This document shows positions 46,140 through 55,549 of a stretch of DNA of 64,000 bases, piece after piece. The stretch's first letter is position 1. Each line of letters opens with the position of its first letter. This DNA comes from Myxococcales bacterium (GTDB lineage: Bacteria; Myxococcota_A; Polyangia; Polyangiales; Houyiibacteriaceae), in NCBI GenBank assembly GCA_029861865.1, contig JAOTYL010000007.1:62001-126000 (forward strand). The letters are read 5' to 3'. A program made the translations under genes and the position numbers. The notes under the pieces are model-generated. The model was not told the origin of the DNA. It saw only the letters and a list, made by a program, of their open reading frames with translations, and made no database searches.

Positions 46140-47410
46140 TCGAACGCATCATGGTTGCGGGCGGCGGCACGGGGGGACACCTCTTCCCGGGCCTAGCCGT
46201 CATTGAGGAGCTACGAAGAAGGATTCCGAGCCTCGAAGTCAGGTTCGTAGGCACGGCGCGCGGGATCGAAGCCCGGATATTGCCCGGGCGCGGTGAGTCG
46301 CTCGATCTTCTCGAGGTCACCCCTTTGAAAGGACAAGGCCTCGGGGCGCGATTCACCAGCCTCGCCCGAATCCCCGGCGCCATGATGCAGGCCTCGTCCT
46401 TGGTTCGAAGCTTCCAACCTGACCTCGTCCTGGGTGTCGGCGGGTACGCGTCGGGCCCGGTGTTGCTTGCGGCTTCATTGAGCGGCCTTTCTACCGCGGT
46501 GCTCGAGCAAAATGCCCACGTCGGCATGACCAATCGTCTCCTTTCCCGGTTCGTCGATCGCGCCTACATCACTTTCGACCACACCGCGGAGGTGTTCGGA
46601 CGAACGAAGTCCCGGTTGACCGGGAACCCGGTGCGGCGTGAATTCGTCGAGCACGCACGTCGCGCACTTGCCGACCCTGAAGGCTTCGAGTCGCGGGCGC
46701 GCTCGATTCTGGTTCTCGGCGGCTCGCAGGGCGCACGCAAGCTCAACGAGGACGTTCCAAGAGCGCTCGCCAAGGCGGACCTCGCCGACCGCGGCCTCCG
46801 TGTCGTGCACCAGACTGGCGAATCGATGCGCGACGAGGTCGAAGAAACCTATGAGACCTTGGGAATCGATGCTCAAGTAGTCACGTTCATTGATGAAATG
46901 GCGAAAGCCTATTCCGGTGCGGCGTTGGTGGTGGCGCGCGCGGGCGCGACGACACTGGCGGAGCTTTGCGCGATCGGGCGTCCGTCGATTCTCGTGCCTT
47001 TCCCATTTGCGGCCGACGATCATCAGGCGAAAAACGCTAGCGCCCTTGAGGACCAAGGAGCCTCGATATGCATTCGCGAATCCGAGCTGGAGGCGAACGC
47101 TCTCGGCACCTTGGTCGCTGCGCTCCTCGACGACCCGGCGAGGCGTCAAGCCATGTCGCTCGCCGCTCGGAAGCATGGGCGACCTGACGCTGCGGCCATG
47201 ATCGTCGACGACCTGATCGGATGGCTCGGTGGTGCGCAGCCACGAGGGGAGGGTCCGATCCCATCCCCGGGCCAGCCCCCCGTTGGAACGGACCGAGGCG
47301 GGCTTGCGCCGGCGCCGATGCTCCGTCTCGAACATGGCCGTGCTGCGCTACCACGAGCTATTCCTCGGTCGCGGCGCCCAGTTGTCGTCGACGGGGCCGT
47401 GTGGGAGTAA
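46136..47410 (+). CDS. murG: UDP-GlcNAc transferase MurG with C-terminal extension
   Basis: 424 residues. Transfers GlcNAc to lipid I, making lipid II, on the inner membrane face. N-terminal AGGGTGGHLFPGLAV and GVGGYASGPVLLAA, then LVLGGSQGARKLNEDV, and ARAGATTLAELCAIGRPSIL in the donor domain. The usual MurG ends near residue 370; here about 52 proline/arginine-rich residues follow. ATG overlaps ftsW. Confidence 0.94.
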   Translation: MIERIMVAGGGTGGHLFPGLAVIEELRRRIPSLEVRFVGTARGIEARILPGRGESLDLLEVTPLKGQGLGARFTSLARIPGAMMQASSLVRSFQPDLVLGVGGYASGPVLLAASLSGLSTAVLEQNAHVGMTNRLLSRFVDRAYITFDHTAEVFGRTKSRLTGNPVRREFVEHARRALADPEGFESRARSILVLGGSQGARKLNEDVPRALAKADLADRGLRVVHQTGESMRDEVEETYETLGIDAQVVTFIDEMAKAYSGAALVVARAGATTLAELCAIGRPSILVPFPFAADDHQAKNASALEDQGASICIRESELEANALGTLVAALLDDPARRQAMSLAARKHGRPDAAAMIVDDLIGWLGGAQPRGEGPIPSPGQPPVGTDRGGLAPAPMLRLEHGRAALPRAIPRSRRPVVVDGAVWE

Positions 47411-47416
47411 GCGGGG

Positions 47417-48790
47417 ATGTTTCGCGGTCGAATTCGGTCTATCCATTTCGTCGGCGTCGGCGGCGTTGGGATGAGTGGAATCGCAGAAGTTCTGCTCGAC
47501 TCGGGGTTCGACGTGACCGGCTCGGATCTTCTCGAGAATGATTACACTCGACGCCTCACCGACAAGGGCGCGAAGATCTTCGTCGGCCACGGCGCCGAGC
47601 AGGTCGCTGAGGCTGATGTCGTCGTGTTTTCATCGGCCGTGCCTGCAACGAATCCCGAGCTGGTGGCGGCGCGACGCCGAGGCGTTCCGGTGATCCCCCG
47701 TGCCGAGATGCTCGGTGAGCTGATGCGGCTAAAAGACGGCATCGCGATCGCTGGCTCCCACGGAAAGACAACGACTACATCTTTGGTGGCGACAGTACTA
47801 CGGGGTGCAGGTCTCGATCCCACGGTCGTCATCGGTGGCAAGCTCAACGCCCTAGGCTCGGGCGCGGCGATGGGTGCGGGCGACTTGCTCGTTGCCGAGG
47901 CCGACGAGTCGGACGGTTCGTTTCTCCACCTCATTCCAGCCGTCGCCGTGATCACCAACATCGACCCCGAGCACCTCGATCACTACGGAAGCCTCGATGG
48001 AGTCAAAGACGCCTTTGTCGGTTTTGCTAACCGAGTTCCTTTCTACGGTGTCGTGATCGCCTGCCTCGATCACCCGAACGTTCAAGACATTCTTCCGCGG
48101 ATCGACAAGCGCATCGTCACATACGGCTTTTCGGCGCAAGCCGACTACCGCGCACGCAATCCGGTGTTCTCCGGGTTATCGGTGGGCTTCGATGTCGAGC
48201 ACCGCGGCCAGAGTCTCGGGCAATTCGAAGTCCGCATGCCCGGCGCGCACAACGTCTTGAATGCGCTCGCGACCATCGTAGTTGCCGACGAGCTTCGCGT
48301 CGATCGTGACCAAGTGCGGACGGCGCTTCGAACATTCGAGGGAGTGCAGCGGCGCTTTTCGATCGTGGGCGAGGTTGCCGGCGTCACCGTGGTCGACGAT
48401 TACGGGCATCACCCCGCGGAAGTCGAAGTCACCCTCGAGGCCGCGCAACGCGCCTACGGCCAGAGGTTGGTCGTCGCCTTCCAGCCCCACCGATACACCC
48501 GCACGCGCGACCTCTTCGATGAGCTCACCCGAGCCTTCAACCGAGCCGATGTCCTATTCTTGACCGACGTCTACGCGGCGGGCGAAGACCCGATCGAAGG
48601 GGCCGATGCGCGCCGGCTTGTCGAAGCGATTCGTGCGCACGGCCATCGAGACGTGACCTTAATAGAGAACCGGACCGAATTGGCGGAGGCGATACGGACC
48701 CGGGTGCAGTCCGGAGACATCGTGATCACCCTCGGGGCCGGCGACATCACCCGGACCGGCCCCGAGCTGCTCGAGGTGCTCAGCTCATGA
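47417..48790 (+). CDS. murC: UDP-MurNAc:L-alanine ligase MurC
   Basis: 457 residues. First ligase of the stem peptide. [17 protein letters not shown] at the start, ATP loop [13 protein letters not shown] near residue 113, [10 protein letters not shown], and [11 protein letters not shown] near 325. ATG at 47417, six bases after the murG stop, with an AAGCGGGG stretch upstream. Its stop overlaps the ftsQ ATG. In many relatives murB follows; it does not here. Confidence 0.96.
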   Translation: MFRGRIRSIHFVGVGGVGMSGIAEVLLDSGFDVTGSDLLENDYTRRLTDKGAKIFVGHGAEQVAEADVVVFSSAVPATNPELVAARRRGVPVIPRAEMLGELMRLKDGIAIAGSHGKTTTTSLVATVLRGAGLDPTVVIGGKLNALGSGAAMGAGDLLVAEADESDGSFLHLIPAVAVITNIDPEHLDHYGSLDGVKDAFVGFANRVPFYGVVIACLDHPNVQDILPRIDKRIVTYGFSAQADYRARNPVFSGLSVGFDVEHRGQSLGQFEVRMPGAHNVLNALATIVVADELRVDRDQVRTALRTFEGVQRRFSIVGEVAGVTVVDDYGHHPAEVEVTLEAAQRAYGQRLVVAFQPHRYTRTRDLFDELTRAFNRADVLFLTDVYAAGEDPIEGADARRLVEAIRAHGHRDVTLIENRTELAEAIRTRVQSGDIVITLGAGDITRTGPELLEVLSS

Positions 48791-49821
48791 ATCGGCGCCG
48801 CACTTCAGGGACGGGGCGAAAGCGTCTCGCGCCGAAAAAGAAGAAGGCACCTCCCAAGAAGCGTCCCACCGCGAAGCGGTCCGCCTCAAAGCGCCCCGCC
48901 AACAAGAGCCCGGCCAAGAAGGCTCCCCGTAAGGCGGCATCCCCCAAACCGCGTGCCCAGAACCGCCGCCGCCTTGCTCCTAAGAAGGCCAAGCCCGCCA
49001 AAGCCGAGCGGAGCTGGGGTGAGCGGATGGCGGGTGCTCGCGAGCAAGTGGGAGCCTGGATCAACCGCCGTCGGGGGTTGCTCGAGCGCGCTGGCCAGGC
49101 CGCCCTTCTCGGCCTTGCGGTGGCCGCCGTGGTCTGGGTCGCCGATCAGACGGTTGGCTACGCGCGCACCGCAGATGCTTTCGCGATCCGGGAAGTGGTG
49201 ATCGAAGGCAACCATCGCGTCGAAGCGATCGACGTCCGACGGGCGGCCGGCCTGCAAGCAGGTTCAAACATTTTCGAAGTTTCAATGGAAGATGCCCGAG
49301 ATCGCTTGCTTCAACATCCATGGGTGAAGGAAGCGACCGTGTTTCGCAAGCTCCCGAACCGCGTTCGCGTCGAGCTGGTCGAGCGAACACCGGTGGCCCT
49401 CGTCGCCCTCGATCAGCTCTATTTGGTCAGCGAGGAGGGGGTCGTTTTCAAACGCCTCGGGGTCGATGATCCGGCCGATCTACCCGTGGTCACGGGCATC
49501 GCCTCGGAGCGGTTTTACGACGACTTCGACTACCGCAAAGCGGTCCTTTTGCGCTCCATGGCTTTGCTCCAGGACTATGAAGGTGCAGGCCTGGCGGAGC
49601 TCGAGCCGGTTTCGGAAATTCACTTCGAGGGCTCGACAGGCATCGAGCTGTTCGTCGGTGACGACGGCATGCACGTGCGGGTGGGGAACGGACAGCACAG
49701 GAACAAGCTGCGCCGCCTGCGACAGGTCCTGGAGCGTCTCACGCGGGAAAAAGCGAGGCCTGCGTACGTATACCTCGACAACGTTCGAAGTCCTGAGCGG
49801 GTGACCGTAAGGCTGCACTGA
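48787..49821 (+). CDS. ftsQ: Cell division protein FtsQ with histone-like N-terminal tail
   Basis: 344 residues. Residues 1-73 are extremely basic and contain no acidic residue; 30 of the first 70 are Lys or Arg, in KKAP/PAKK-type repeats that resemble histone H1 tails. One membrane helix (about 100-122, [14 protein letters not shown]) follows, then a periplasmic POTRA domain starting [23 protein letters not shown], and the FtsQ beta domain. FtsQ recruits FtsB/FtsL to the septum. The tail is predicted cytosolic. ATG overlaps murC. Confidence 0.9.
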   Translation: MNRRRTSGTGRKRLAPKKKKAPPKKRPTAKRSASKRPANKSPAKKAPRKAASPKPRAQNRRRLAPKKAKPAKAERSWGERMAGAREQVGAWINRRRGLLERAGQAALLGLAVAAVVWVADQTVGYARTADAFAIREVVIEGNHRVEAIDVRRAAGLQAGSNIFEVSMEDARDRLLQHPWVKEATVFRKLPNRVRVELVERTPVALVALDQLYLVSEEGVVFKRLGVDDPADLPVVTGIASERFYDDFDYRKAVLLRSMALLQDYEGAGLAELEPVSEIHFEGSTGIELFVGDDGMHVRVGNGQHRNKLRRLRQVLERLTREKARPAYVYLDNVRSPERVTVRLH

Positions 49822-49941
49822 TCCGACCGCACACTATCCCTCGATTTCGGCGATTCGAAAACCGCGTTCTACCCCTTTTTTTTCTGCACGAAACTTGTCC
49901 TGGCAAATCACCCTTGTGTATGGCTCAGACAGAGGCGAGGG

Positions 49942-51171
49942 ATGGCGGAAAACGAGATCATTGCAGGGTTGGATCTGGGATCGACGAAGGTCTGCGCCAT
50001 CGTCGCCGAGCAAACGGAAGAAGGCCTAGACATCATCGGGATAGGCTCCGTTCCTTCAAAGGGTTTGAAGAAGGGCGTGGTCGTCAACATCGAGTCGACG
50101 GTGCAGGCGATCCGCGCAGCGGTCGAACAAGCCGAGACAATGGCTGGCGTCGAGATCAACACCGTGTACGCGGGCATTGCTGGCAGCCACGTGCGCGGCA
50201 TGAACCAAGACGGCGTTGCTGCCATCGCCAACCGCGAGGTCGCTGCCGAAGACGTGTCCCGCGTTCTCGAACAGGCGAAGGCCGTTCCCCTTCCGGGGGA
50301 TCGTCAAGTGCTTCACGTGCTCCCGCAAGAGTACATCGTCGACGAGCAAGACGGGATCAAAGAGCCGGTGGGCATGGCTGGTGTTCGACTCGAAGCGCGA
50401 GTGCACATGGTGACTGCCGCGTCGACGAGTGTCGCCAACGTCACGAAGTGTGCAGAGCGTTGCGGGCTATTCGTCGAGGAAGTCGTCCTGCAGCCGCTTG
50501 CGAGTGCGCATGCGGTGCTCAGTGGCGACGAGCGAGAGATCGGCGGAGTCTTGATCGACATCGGCGGCGGTACCTCGGACATCATCATCTACGTCGACGG
50601 AGCCGTGGTTCACACGAGCTCGATTCCAATTGGGGGCATCAACCTCACGAGCGACGTTGCGACGGGTCTTCGCACGCCGATGGCCGAAGCGGAGCGCATC
50701 AAGATCAAGTACGGGTGTGCGGCCTCGCGAATGGTTGATGACGAGGAGACCATCGAAGTGCCCTCAGTCGGTGGGCGTGCGCCCCGGTCCCTTCCGCGTC
50801 GCGTTCTTTGCGACATCATCGAACCGCGTGTGGAAGAGATCTTCGCGGCGTGCCGTCACGTGATCGCCGAGACCGGCTACACGGACATGTTGGCTTCTGG
50901 AGCGATCGTCACCGGCGGCACCACGCTCCTTGATGGCTTACCTGAGCTTGCCGAGGAAGTGCTCGGCCTACCAGTACGTCGTGGCGCACCCACGGGTATC
51001 GGCGGATTGATCGACGTCGTGAAGAGCCCCTCCTACGCCACCGGCGTGGGGTTGGTGAAGCACGGTGCGGAGCAGGTAACGGGGACGACTTCGTCCGAGC
51101 GAACGGTAGAGGTGGCTGCAAGTCGCGGTCTCGGCCGGAAGCTCGGTGCGTGGTTCAGAGAGGTTTTCTGA
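49942..51171 (+). CDS. ftsA: Cell division protein FtsA
   Basis: 409-residue actin-like ATPase that tethers FtsZ to the membrane. ATP motifs: GLDLGSTKVCAIVAE near residue 9, LIDIGGGTSDIIIY near 205, and GAIVTGGTTLLDGL near 325. The C-terminal RGLGRKLGAWFREVF is the amphipathic membrane-targeting helix. Start ATG at 49942 with GAGGCGAGGG directly before it. The 120-base gap after ftsQ may hold an internal promoter. Confidence 0.96.
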   Translation: MAENEIIAGLDLGSTKVCAIVAEQTEEGLDIIGIGSVPSKGLKKGVVVNIESTVQAIRAAVEQAETMAGVEINTVYAGIAGSHVRGMNQDGVAAIANREVAAEDVSRVLEQAKAVPLPGDRQVLHVLPQEYIVDEQDGIKEPVGMAGVRLEARVHMVTAASTSVANVTKCAERCGLFVEEVVLQPLASAHAVLSGDEREIGGVLIDIGGGTSDIIIYVDGAVVHTSSIPIGGINLTSDVATGLRTPMAEAERIKIKYGCAASRMVDDEETIEVPSVGGRAPRSLPRRVLCDIIEPRVEEIFAACRHVIAETGYTDMLASGAIVTGGTTLLDGLPELAEEVLGLPVRRGAPTGIGGLIDVVKSPSYATGVGLVKHGAEQVTGTTSSERTVEVAASRGLGRKLGAWFREVF

Positions 51172-51181
51172 GGAGGAATCG

Positions 51182-52396
51182 ATGGCTATCTCGATCGAGT
51201 TCGCGGACGACGCAGAGCTTCAGGCGCGAATCAAAGTCGTTGGCGTCGGCGGAAGCGGCGGCAATGCACTCAACACAATGATTCGCAGAGGGCTCGAAGG
51301 AGTCGAGTTCATAGCGGCCAATACAGATGCACAAGCGCTCGACCGCAGCCTCGCGCCAGTCAAGATCCAGCTCGGTCCGCAGCTCACGCGCGGCCTGGGC
51401 GCGGGTGGCAACCCGGATGTCGGCCGCAAGGCGGCCCTCGAAGACGTACAGCGTCTGTCGGAAGTGCTGGAAGGAGCCGACATGGTTTTCGTCACCGCGG
51501 GAATGGGTGGCGGCACCGGCACAGGCGCAGGTCCGATCATCTCGCAGGTGGCGCAGGACCAAGGGGCACTCACCGTCGGCGTCGTCACCAAGCCCTTCGG
51601 GTTCGAGGGGCGCAAGCGCTCCAAGAACGCGGACCGCGGGATCTCTGAATTGATCGACTCGATCGACAGTATCATCACGATTCCGAACCAGAAGCTACTG
51701 TCACTCGGTGACGACGAGATCACGATGCTGGACGCGTTCGCTCGTGCCGACGACGTGTTGCTGCAGGCCGTGCAGGGCATCAGCGATCTCATCATCAATG
51801 CTGGCATGATCAACGTCGACTTCGCCGACGTGAAAACCATCATGAGCAGCAATGGGCGCGCGCTAATGGGCACGGGGCTTGCCAAGGGCGACCGTCGCGC
51901 ACTCGAAGCTGCCGAGATGGCGGTCAATTCACCGTTGCTCGACGAGGTTTCGGTCCAGGGTGCCACCGGCATTCTCATCAACTTCACGGCTGGGCCAGAC
52001 ATCAAGCTTCGCGAAATCAACGAAGCAGCCGGGCTCATTCAGCAGGCCGCACACGAAGAGGCCGAGATCATCTTCGGTGTCGTCACCGACGCCGAGCTCG
52101 CCGATACCGTCAAAGTTACCGTAATCGCGACGGGCTTCGAGAGCATGGTCCATGCGCCGATTCCTCTCGGGATGCACCAGGCCGCTCACGGTTATCAATC
52201 TCACAATACCTCATCCTCTCGGGTTATTCGCGGCTCAGCCCAGAAAGCCGAGGATCTGACGTCGACACTCGAGGGCGTGCCCGCCGCGGTGCCTCAGACC
52301 GCCGGAACCCGGGCGTTTGGGGCGTCGGCGCTGCATGACGAGGCGGTCCTGGACATCCCGGCGTATCTTCGACGAGGCAGCCGTGGTCCTGAGTGA
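51182..52396 (+). CDS. ftsZ: Tubulin-like cell division GTPase FtsZ
   Basis: 404 residues. Polymerises into the Z ring. VVGVGGSGGNALNTM near residue 18, GTPase motif GGGTGTGAGP near 109, and NADRGISELID later. The C-terminal LDIPAYLRRGS is the conserved peptide that binds FtsA. ATG at 51182 is preceded by a perfect AGGAGG at 51171-51176; the frame opens further upstream within ftsA but that is not used. Confidence 0.97.
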   Translation: MAISIEFADDAELQARIKVVGVGGSGGNALNTMIRRGLEGVEFIAANTDAQALDRSLAPVKIQLGPQLTRGLGAGGNPDVGRKAALEDVQRLSEVLEGADMVFVTAGMGGGTGTGAGPIISQVAQDQGALTVGVVTKPFGFEGRKRSKNADRGISELIDSIDSIITIPNQKLLSLGDDEITMLDAFARADDVLLQAVQGISDLIINAGMINVDFADVKTIMSSNGRALMGTGLAKGDRRALEAAEMAVNSPLLDEVSVQGATGILINFTAGPDIKLREINEAAGLIQQAAHEEAEIIFGVVTDAELADTVKVTVIATGFESMVHAPIPLGMHQAAHGYQSHNTSSSRVIRGSAQKAEDLTSTLEGVPAAVPQTAGTRAFGASALHDEAVLDIPAYLRRGSRGPE

Positions 52397-52425
52397 GAAC
52401 GCAACCATTTCAGATACTTAGCTTC

Positions 52426-52454
52426 AAGCCCGGCGCTGGTCGGGCTTTTCTTTT
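52426..52454 (+). terminator. Intrinsic terminator after ftsZ
   Basis: AAGCCCG and CGGGCTT form a 7-bp stem around an 8-base loop, followed by TTCTTTT. It ends the dcw cluster. Confidence 0.85.
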
Positions 52455-52618
52455 CCATCGGGGCTGCCCGCCGGAAAACCCAGAGGACCGGCCCTTGGTA
52501 AACGTTCTGTAACCGTGCGAGCAAATCGCTTCCCAGGACGGACCAAACCCGCTAGCCTCAGCCAAGCCTGTTGTGCAGGGGGTGGCCTAAGTTCACCCCT
52601 CTGGCTTAAGCTCGCTGA

Positions 52619-53026
52619 ATGATGCATACTGAACAAGTGAAGACGAGGAAGAGGTTGCAGCTGGGGTCGAAGCCATGCCCGTGCATCGGGATCTTGTGCT
52701 TCCTCGTGGCATTCGTTGTGAGCGTCGTCACCGCCAGCGAGGCGTCTGCCGATTCTCCCCCGACCGCGATCAAGGGGACACCATTGGTAGTTCCGGCGGC
52801 GGTGCTCGGCGTTACGAACCCGTACCTCGTCCGTGCAGCGCTGCCCACACCCAAGGCGCAGCGGTTCTTGCTCTCAAAGGACATCCGCAGCCTGGCAAAG
52901 CGGGTAGATAACCTCGCCCGCTATGGGTTGGACCTCAACCAGCGCACGCCTCAAACGCAGAAGCTCCAACTTCGCTTCCAATCCCATGACTTCGGCGGGC
53001 TTCTCCAGATCTGTTACCGTCACTGA
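52619..53026 (+). CDS. Small secreted protein, no family recognised
   Basis: 135 residues. A hydrophobic segment near residues 23-40 followed by SEASADS looks like a signal peptide. The mature part is 90 residues with no motif I know. There is no strong ribosome-binding site before the ATG at 52619, and no neighbour in the same operon. It could be a real exported orphan or a chance frame; codon third positions are GC-rich as in neighbours. Confidence 0.45.
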   Translation: MMHTEQVKTRKRLQLGSKPCPCIGILCFLVAFVVSVVTASEASADSPPTAIKGTPLVVPAAVLGVTNPYLVRAALPTPKAQRFLLSKDIRSLAKRVDNLARYGLDLNQRTPQTQKLQLRFQSHDFGGLLQICYRH

Positions 53027-53039
53027 ACGGCACTCTTGT

Positions 53040-54002
53040 TCACGCGTAGAACTGCTTCGCCCAGCCGCGGTACGACGCGATCGGTCCGTCCCCGTCGCAG
53101 AGTAGTGGCTTGTCGAGGTGGACTTTGTGTTCCCAGATTGGGATGTCCTGCTCGACCTGACGTTTGACCTCATTCACGAACGCCTTGCCGACTCCGCGCG
53201 TAATGTCCGCGCCGCCCAGCTTCTTGACGCTGAAGTTGAAACGAAGATGGCAATGTTCCTGGTCGATTGGGGTCGTGCAGCCGATGTTGAGGGTCTCGGC
53301 GAGCCCTTTGAAGCGCACGATTCCCATTCCGAATCCATAGCCGAGACTCTCGACCGATCCATCGACGGGCCCGCGCGGGGTTTCCATCCCCGTGGCAGAA
53401 AACACGCGAAGTACTGGGCCATCGAACGTCGCTTCGGACAGAGGAAGATTTCGGGTGCCGTGCAGATACCTGAAATGCGCCGAGTCGACGGCGTTCTCTC
53501 CCATTTCCTCGTTGCACGAGCGTACGATCCAATCGGCCGTCTCCCAATCGGTCCATTCTTCGTTTCGGGTGCCGTCTTTGGCACCCCACTCGGGGATCTC
53601 GTCAGGTATGTCCCATTGTGGTGGTTCGCCGCCGGAGTGGTGCCAGCACATGACGAGGTTGGCGACCTCTTTGGTATGCCATCGGTCTAGCTTTGCCTTT
53701 CGAGGTTGGCGCTTTGCGTAGGGAACTCCCTTGCACAGGCCGTCGGGCCCGAATCGCCAGGCATGAAACGGGCATTCGATCTCGCTTCCCTTGACGGTGC
53801 CGCCGTGACCGAGATGTGCCCCGAGGTGCGGGCAGAACGCGTCGAGCACGGAGAGCTCGCCGTCCTCGGTACGAAAGATGACGAGGTCTTTACCGAAATA
53901 CTTGAGCGGCTTCACATCGCCCGGTGCGATTTCGTCCGAGTAGGCGATCTGGAACCACCCGGATGGAAGACGCGCGGGGAAGTTGCGGGAGGCTTCGTGC
54001 AT
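53040..54002 (-). CDS. Rieske non-heme iron oxygenase (KshA-like)
   Basis: 320 residues. The Rieske [2Fe-2S] centre is Cys57-x-His59 and Cys77-x2-His80 (CPHLGAHLGHGG and CPFHAWRF). The mononuclear iron site fits Asn170, Asp173, His176 and His181 (ENAVDSAHFRYLH). The pattern resembles 3-ketosteroid 9-alpha-hydroxylase oxygenases and cholesterol 7-desaturases, so a sterol/steroid substrate is possible. A reductase partner is not adjacent. ATG at 54002, downstream of a long inverted repeat. Confidence 0.88.
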   Translation of the reverse strand: MHEASRNFPARLPSGWFQIAYSDEIAPGDVKPLKYFGKDLVIFRTEDGELSVLDAFCPHLGAHLGHGGTVKGSEIECPFHAWRFGPDGLCKGVPYAKRQPRKAKLDRWHTKEVANLVMCWHHSGGEPPQWDIPDEIPEWGAKDGTRNEEWTDWETADWIVRSCNEEMGENAVDSAHFRYLHGTRNLPLSEATFDGPVLRVFSATGMETPRGPVDGSVESLGYGFGMGIVRFKGLAETLNIGCTTPIDQEHCHLRFNFSVKKLGGADITRGVGKAFVNEVKRQVEQDIPIWEHKVHLDKPLLCDGDGPIASYRGWAKQFYA

Positions 54003-54078
54003 CGGAACCTGTATACCAGGTGCTCGCGGTCGCTGACACTCGCGCCGGCACTGACGCTGGCACTGTTCTCGAGGAGCA

Positions 54079-54212
54079 GGTGACTCGGGCCGCGGCGCGG
54101 GATGGGCAGCACAGCGGTGGGGAGGAGCCCGCGTAAGGATCCGTACTTATCGCCAAGGGCGACCGGGGCCCCATTGCGAGCACGCCCATCCCGCGCCGCG
54201 GCCCGAGTCACC
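54079..54212. repeat. 29-bp perfect inverted repeat flanking 76 bases
   Basis: Arms at 54079-54107 and 54184-54212 are exact reverse complements (left arm starts GGTGACTCGGGCC, ends GATGGGC). It fills the gap between the DUF1552 stop and the Rieske start. It could be a miniature mobile element, a REP-type unit, or a transcription-ending stem. Confidence 0.9.
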
Positions 54213-54223
54213 GGTTGACGCAG

Positions 54224-55549
54224 CTACCCCAGCTGGCCCAGGGAGCCCGTGCTGTTGCCGAAGCTGCCCTGGTTCACGCCCATGGCGGCCATCATGCTCA
54301 GAAACAGATTTGCGATCGGTGGGCCGTTGGTGCTCTTGTTGGGCTCGTAGTCGATGTGACGACCGGTGTTGTACGCACCGTGACATGAGCCGGCGAGGAT
54401 CACCGGGAGGTTTCGATGCCTGTGGGCGTCACCGTCCTCGATTTCGCTTGAAAAGAACACCTGGGAATGCTGGAGCAACGTACCGGTACCTTCGGGAACT
54501 TCGTTCATTCGTTGGAGCAGGTATGAAAGCTGCTCGACCTCCCAGGTGTCGATGGCCTGCAGCGCTGCATGATTCGCTGGGTTGCCCTGGTGGTGGGAGT
54601 AGTTGTGGTGCCCGTCGTTCGCGCCGAGGAAAGCGTAGCTCCGATTGCTGCCGGCGTTTCCGAGCATGAACGTGATTACCCGGGTCGCATCGCATTGGAG
54701 AGCGAGCACCATCAGGTCGTTCATGATTCGGACCTTCTCGACGATGTCGCCGGTATCAGAGGGCTCTTCGCTTGCGCCGCATACCAATCCCGCCTTCTCG
54801 AGTCGTTGCTCGAGCTCGAAGACACCGGTCGTGTATTCGTCGAGCTTGACACGGTCATAGTATCCGAGCTTTTGCTCGAGGGCCTGGGTTTGCTCCTGCA
54901 CGTAATCGAGAACGCTCGTCTTGTAGAGCTTACGGCGCTCTTGCTCCTCAATGCTCGCGGTCGGGTCGGTGCCGTCGAAAATCTGATTGAACACCACGCC
55001 AGGGTTGGTGGTCTTCGAGAGGGGTTGGGTATCCGATGCCCACGAGATATTTCTCGTGTAGGCGCAGCTGTAGCCGGAGTCGCATCCACCGCTGTTACCG
55101 CCGCCATCGGTCCCGATCTGCATCGAGCGAATTCGAGTGGCGTCGCCGATCTGGTTCGCGATGACCTGGTCCATCGAGATTCCGAGCTGGATTTGGGTTT
55201 CGCTCTTGTTCGCATGGGCCGACGTCAGAAATCCAGATGTCCCGCCGGCGTGATCTCCGGGGCCGTCGGGTTGAGCCGGCGTGTTCGAAAGGCCACCGAG
55301 CACCAGGATCTGATCTTGCACCGGGGCAAGCGGCTGCAAAATCGGCGAGAGTTGATAGTTGCTACCGGTTTGCGAAGGCGTCCATGCCGCCATGTGCATC
55401 CCGTTTGGGACGTAGTAGCAAATCAGCCGCGCCGGAAAGGAATCGTCGGCGTATGCAGCATCGCCAATGAGCGACTCGAACAAGGGCAGGCCGACCACGG
55501 CTCCGGCACCGCCCAACAGCAAGCGTCTTGAAAACTTCGGGCCTTTCAC
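54224..55549 (-). CDS. DUF1552 secreted protein with twin-arginine signal
   Basis: 441 residues. The N-terminus SRRLLLGGAGAVVG is a twin-arginine signal, predicting folded export. The body matches DUF1552 (CYYVPNGMHMAAW near 45, VLGGLSN, GDHAGGTSGFLT, SMQIGTDGG). The family accompanies DUF1592 proteins in planctomycetes and myxobacteria; function unknown. GTG start overlaps the DUF1592 stop by 4 bases, so they are co-translated. Confidence 0.9.
   Translation of the reverse strand: MKGPKFSRRLLLGGAGAVVGLPLFESLIGDAAYADDSFPARLICYYVPNGMHMAAWTPSQTGSNYQLSPILQPLAPVQDQILVLGGLSNTPAQPDGPGDHAGGTSGFLTSAHANKSETQIQLGISMDQVIANQIGDATRIRSMQIGTDGGGNSGGCDSGYSCAYTRNISWASDTQPLSKTTNPGVVFNQIFDGTDPTASIEEQERRKLYKTSVLDYVQEQTQALEQKLGYYDRVKLDEYTTGVFELEQRLEKAGLVCGASEEPSDTGDIVEKVRIMNDLMVLALQCDATRVITFMLGNAGSNRSYAFLGANDGHHNYSHHQGNPANHAALQAIDTWEVEQLSYLLQRMNEVPEGTGTLLQHSQVFFSSEIEDGDAHRHRNLPVILAGSCHGAYNTGRHIDYEPNKSTNGPPIANLFLSMMAAMGVNQGSFGNSTGSLGQLG

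Noticed and set aside
48780-49064. Minus-strand frame opposite the ftsQ tail
   Set aside because: Phe/Gly/Arg-rich mirror of the lysine-rich region; antisense to a well-supported gene.
49845-49883. TTTCG/CGAAA stem and T8 run after ftsQ as terminator
   Set aside because: The 5-bp stem is 15 bases away from the T run, and ftsA/ftsZ follow in the same cluster; I do not call a terminator.
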